Shown: positions 14,548 to 16,420 of the stretch, in pieces | Layout: every line of letters begins with the position of its first letter | Position numbering within the stretch: the stretch's first letter is position 1 | Source: an uncultured Porphyromonadaceae bacterium | GTDB lineage: Bacteria > Bacteroidota > Bacteroidia > Bacteroidales > Muribaculaceae | Direction of reading: 5' to 3' | Length of the DNA: 16,420 bases | NCBI GenBank assembly: GCA_937892215.1 | Contig: CALAVE010000067.1 | Span: 1 to 16,420 of the forward strand | Translations under genes and position numbers: made by a program | Notes under the pieces: generated by a model | The model's input: the letters and a program-made list of their open reading frames with translations, nothing else | What the model was told of the DNA's origin: nothing | Databases searched by the model: none

Positions 14548-15786
14548 ATGGCAAATAGCAGATTTTATCTTGACGAGCGCAAGACCAAAGCAGGAAACCC
14601 TTGTGTTCTTAAAATCGGAATTGCTCACAAGGGAATGTCCGCGTTCATTTCTTTGGATGTCAAGATTTATCCCAATCAGTGGGATGGGAAGAAAATGCGT
14701 GTGGTCAATCATCCTGACCAAATGCTGATGAATGTGTACATCACAGGTATAAAGCAGCAGGTTGACACAATTATTTTGTCGTTGGCTAATGAAGGTAAAC
14801 TCGGCTCAATGGGAACTGCTACTTTGAAGAACTATATCCTTAGCCAGCTGCAACCAGAAAAGGCAGAGGCAAAGGAAGATGAGAAGCGCAAAGCCATTCT
14901 CTTTGCCACCCGTTTCAAGAAGTTCGCCGAGAGTAAAAGCGCGAGTACAAAACGCTTATATATGGAAACATATAAGCGAATGTATGAGTACGCAGGCGAA
15001 GGTCTAGAAAATATGACTTTCGAGGAGGTTACGAGGGATTGGATTCTTTCTTTCTACGCCTACATGGAACCTCAATCGCCGTCGCGCAATGCTCGCAACA
15101 TCCACCTGCGCAACATTCGCGCCGTGTTCAACGAAGCGATTGACGATGAGATAACTACGGCTTATCCTTTCCGTCGCTTGCAGATTAAGAATGATGCGAC
15201 CCGCAAACGTAACCTCAAAGTTGAGGATTTCCGAAAGTTCATCAACTTTCCCTGTGAGGAACATGCCCAAAAGTATCTTGACATGTTCAAGCTGATGTTC
15301 ATGCTCCTGGGCATCAACACTATTGACCTCTGCAATCTCAAAGAGATTGACAATGAGGGACGTGTCAACTTCTATCGTGCCAAGACCAAACGCCTTTATT
15401 CAATAAAGGTCGAACCGGAAGCCCTTGAAATCATTAACAAGTATCGTGGCGAGAACTGGTTGCTCAATATTCTCGACCGTTACCATGATTACAAGGACTA
15501 TTACCGCCGCTTGAACCGAGCTTTGAAAAAGATAGGTCCTGTGAAGCGCGTAGGTCTGGGCGGCAAGAAAATCTACGAGCCGCTATTTCCCGAAATATCA
15601 ACATATTGGGCGCGTCACACATGGGCGACCATTGCCGCCAGCCTTGATATTCCTCGTGACACAATAGCCCATGCGTTGGGGCACGGCAACAATACCGTCA
15701 CGGACATCTACATCGACTTTGACGAGCGTAAAGTTGATGAGGCGAACCGCCGTGTCCTTGACTGGGTATTGTATGGCAAGCGATAA
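14548..15786 (+). CDS. Tyrosine recombinase/integrase, Bacteroidetes type
   Basis: This 412-residue site-specific integrase has an N-terminal arm-DNA-binding domain (MANSRFYLDERKTKAGNPCV to about residue 75). A SAM-like core-binding domain follows (about 120-225, with FATRFKKFAESKSASTKRLY), then a C-terminal catalytic domain. In the catalytic domain K279/K281 sit in the beta-hairpin (RAKTKR), R356 in ARHTWAT, H379 in ALGHGN, and Y388 in TDIYIDFD is the nucleophile. At the usual first Arg the sequence is GINTIDL (N257), and at the usual HxxR His it is Y353; I recall this variant from other Bacteroidetes integrases. ATG 14548 is the first in-frame ATG and gives the normal family start. It should excise and integrate the element at the adjacent tRNA-Pro. 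Confidence 0.93.
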   Translation: MANSRFYLDERKTKAGNPCVLKIGIAHKGMSAFISLDVKIYPNQWDGKKMRVVNHPDQMLMNVYITGIKQQVDTIILSLANEGKLGSMGTATLKNYILSQLQPEKAEAKEDEKRKAILFATRFKKFAESKSASTKRLYMETYKRMYEYAGEGLENMTFEEVTRDWILSFYAYMEPQSPSRNARNIHLRNIRAVFNEAIDDEITTAYPFRRLQIKNDATRKRNLKVEDFRKFINFPCEEHAQKYLDMFKLMFMLLGINTIDLCNLKEIDNEGRVNFYRAKTKRLYSIKVEPEALEIINKYRGENWLLNILDRYHDYKDYYRRLNRALKKIGPVKRVGLGGKKIYEPLFPEISTYWARHTWATIAASLDIPRDTIAHALGHGNNTVTDIYIDFDERKVDEANRRVLDWVLYGKR

Positions 15787-15800
15787 GGTGTAGGAGGAGT

Positions 15801-16112
15801 TTCCTCCTGCGTTTCCTCTGCTGCTTCCTATTGTGTTTCGCTTACCGCTTCCCATTGCGCTTCCTTCTGCGTTTCCCGTCACGCTTCTTTCGCGGTTTCT
15901 TACTGCGCTTCCTCTGACGCTTCCTGCGGTATTTCCTTGACCACTACCCACCACGCTTCCTTATGCGTTTCTTCTTGTGTTTCCCGCTGCGCTTCATTGA
16001 GCGTTCCCGTGGTTATCAAATATGAAAGCACCTGCATTTGGGGGAATTTCCCTAAATGAAGGTGCTTCCTTTTGCGTTTCCTTATGCGTTTCCTTTGACG
16101 CTTCCTTTATCG
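15801..16112. repeat. Degenerate 12-bp tandem array downstream of integrase
   Basis: From 15801 the consensus TTCCYNNTGCGY repeats every 12 bp without slip for 17 units, to 15993. Eleven of these 17 units keep TTCC exactly. One more unit follows with a one-base slip (16004). After an interruption by a hairpin, four further units start at 16066, 16078, 16090 and 16102, all with TTCC. The plus-strand frame behind the integrase stop is open and would read as [VA]-S-x-x repeats, but has no start codon. On the minus strand one frame reads KE-[TA]-x and another G-[NS]-A-x. It is best seen as a non-coding array or decayed repeat gene. Confidence 0.8.
16026..16067. terminator. Strong hairpin inside the 12-bp array, possible terminator
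   Basis: An imperfect stem of about 18 pairs runs from AAGCACCT (16026-16033) to AGGTGCTT (16060-16067). It has one G-A mismatch, then CATTT/AAATG and a GGGGG/TTCCCT inner part, closing on AATT. On the plus strand it is followed by CCTTTT. It lies 45 nt beyond the stop of the leftward gene at 16113, so it may terminate that gene, the integrase or both. Its right arm itself ends with a GCTTCC repeat unit. Confidence 0.6.
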
Positions 16113-16420
16113 TTACACTACCTTGTAGAACTCGCCTTTGAGGAGATGGCTCATGCCGTCCTCGGTGAAGGTGGCGGTGAGTTTGGAGCAAAGGTAGCGT
16201 TTGCCGTCGATGTGAAACAGGGAGCGGACGTTGGGGATTTCCTCGGCGAGGAAGGATAAGGTGTACTTCTTCTTTTGGTCAACCTCGGTGAAGGTGGCGC
16301 GTTGCGTGCCTTGACCGTAGGCTCGGTTGTTGATGCGCAGCGACAACGACTTGCCGCTGTAGATTACTCCCCATGTAATCTGCACTTGGCTTGTGTCGGT
16401 GAGCACCTGCGGCAGCACGT
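16113..16420 (-). CDS. C-terminal part of an unidentified element protein, cut by the window edge
   Basis: This is a leftward coding frame of at least 101 residues that runs off the right edge; the Met at 16418 is probably internal. The visible part is beta-rich with no membrane segment: VQITWGVIYSGKSLSLRINN, then RATFTEVDQKKKYTLSFLAE, a NVRSLFHIDGKRYLC segment and GMSHLLKGEFYKVV at the end. The KRYLCxKLTATFTxxGM pattern looks to me like the tail of large structural or baseplate proteins in Bacteroidales prophages, but that is an impression only. The stop (TAA, 16115-16113) sits exactly at the edge of the 12-bp array, which lies downstream of this gene. Confidence 0.65.
   Translation of the reverse strand, partial: VLPQVLTDTSQVQITWGVIYSGKSLSLRINNRAYGQGTQRATFTEVDQKKKYTLSFLAEEIPNVRSLFHIDGKRYLCSKLTATFTEDGMSHLLKGEFYKVV

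Larger units (their letters stand above)
14312..16420. mobile_element. Left end of a tRNA-Pro-integrated element (prophage or ICE), incomplete
   Basis: A tRNA gene whose 3' end is followed by a tyrosine integrase pointing away from it is the classic layout of an integrated element. The attachment core is expected within the T-arm and acceptor 3' strand (about 14312-14331). The integrase, the 12-bp arrays on both sides of it and the truncated leftward gene at the right edge would all lie inside the element. The other end, with its direct repeat of the tRNA 3' sequence, is outside the window. The boundaries are therefore inferred. The class (phage, conjugative or mobilisable) cannot be decided from this part. 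Confidence 0.6.

Noticed and set aside
15598..15954. Minus-strand open frame with G-[NS]-A-x repeats.
   Set aside because: It runs into the well-supported integrase on the other strand, starts at GTG, and its repeats simply mirror the 12-bp DNA array.
15787..16058. Plus-strand open frame right after the integrase stop, reading as [VA]-S-x-x repeats.
   Set aside because: It has no start codon. Stop-codon readthrough is possible in principle, but nothing in the sequence supports it.
15801..16112. CRISPR array.
   Set aside because: Units are 12 bp with no spacers, far shorter than CRISPR repeats, and no cas genes are visible.
15994..16191. Minus-strand frame with KETx/KEAx repeats.
   Set aside because: It overlaps the truncated gene at 16113-16420 in another frame, and the repeats are a by-product of the array.

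Overview
The window looks like a chromosome segment from a gut-type Bacteroidales bacterium (Muribaculaceae/Prevotella/Bacteroides-like). The reasons are the promoters of the form TTTG-N19/20-TAnnTTTG, the weak Shine-Dalgarno sequences, and families typical of this phylum: a DUF3078 outer-membrane barrel, Bacteroidetes-type RadC, a T9SS-like C-terminal tail, M6 protease, TIGR04076, and a tyrosine integrase with an Arm/SAM-like N-terminus. No species can be named from sequence alone.

Layout. Positions 1-379 are AT-rich with one doubtful small ORF and a good promoter. A secreted M6 metalloprotease with a C-terminal dockerin pair follows (380-2764) and ends at a bidirectional terminator shared with a convergent glycosyltransferase-radC pair (4611 down to 2873). 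A back-to-back divergent promoter region (4642-4710) drives that pair leftward and, rightward, a secreted endonuclease I (4751-6460). A lipoprotein of unknown function (6556-7329) comes next. A five-gene leftward operon (11909 down to 7346) starts at a near-consensus promoter. It encodes a DUF3078 outer-membrane protein, two small secreted proteins, a DUF1893 protein and a cytoplasmic TPR protein. Rightward again there are a GufA-type ZIP metal transporter, a TIGR04076 protein and a lipoprotein NUC1-family nuclease (12133-14094), closely spaced.

Accessory end. A tRNA-Pro(GGG) (14257-14331) with its own promoter and terminator is followed by a tyrosine integrase (14548-15786). This is the usual arrangement of the left end of an integrative element or prophage. 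The integrase is flanked by two different 12-bp tandem arrays. One is four near-perfect copies in its leader (14473-14520). The other is about 21 degenerate copies downstream (15801-16112), interrupted by a strong hairpin. A leftward gene cut by the right edge (16113-16420) ends against the array.

Functionally, much of the chromosomal part is exported machinery: a protease and two extracytoplasmic nucleases, which fits scavenging of polymeric nutrients. The least explained parts are the paired 12-bp arrays around the integrase and the five-gene envelope/cytoplasm operon. The integrase also departs from the canonical tyrosine-recombinase residues at two positions.
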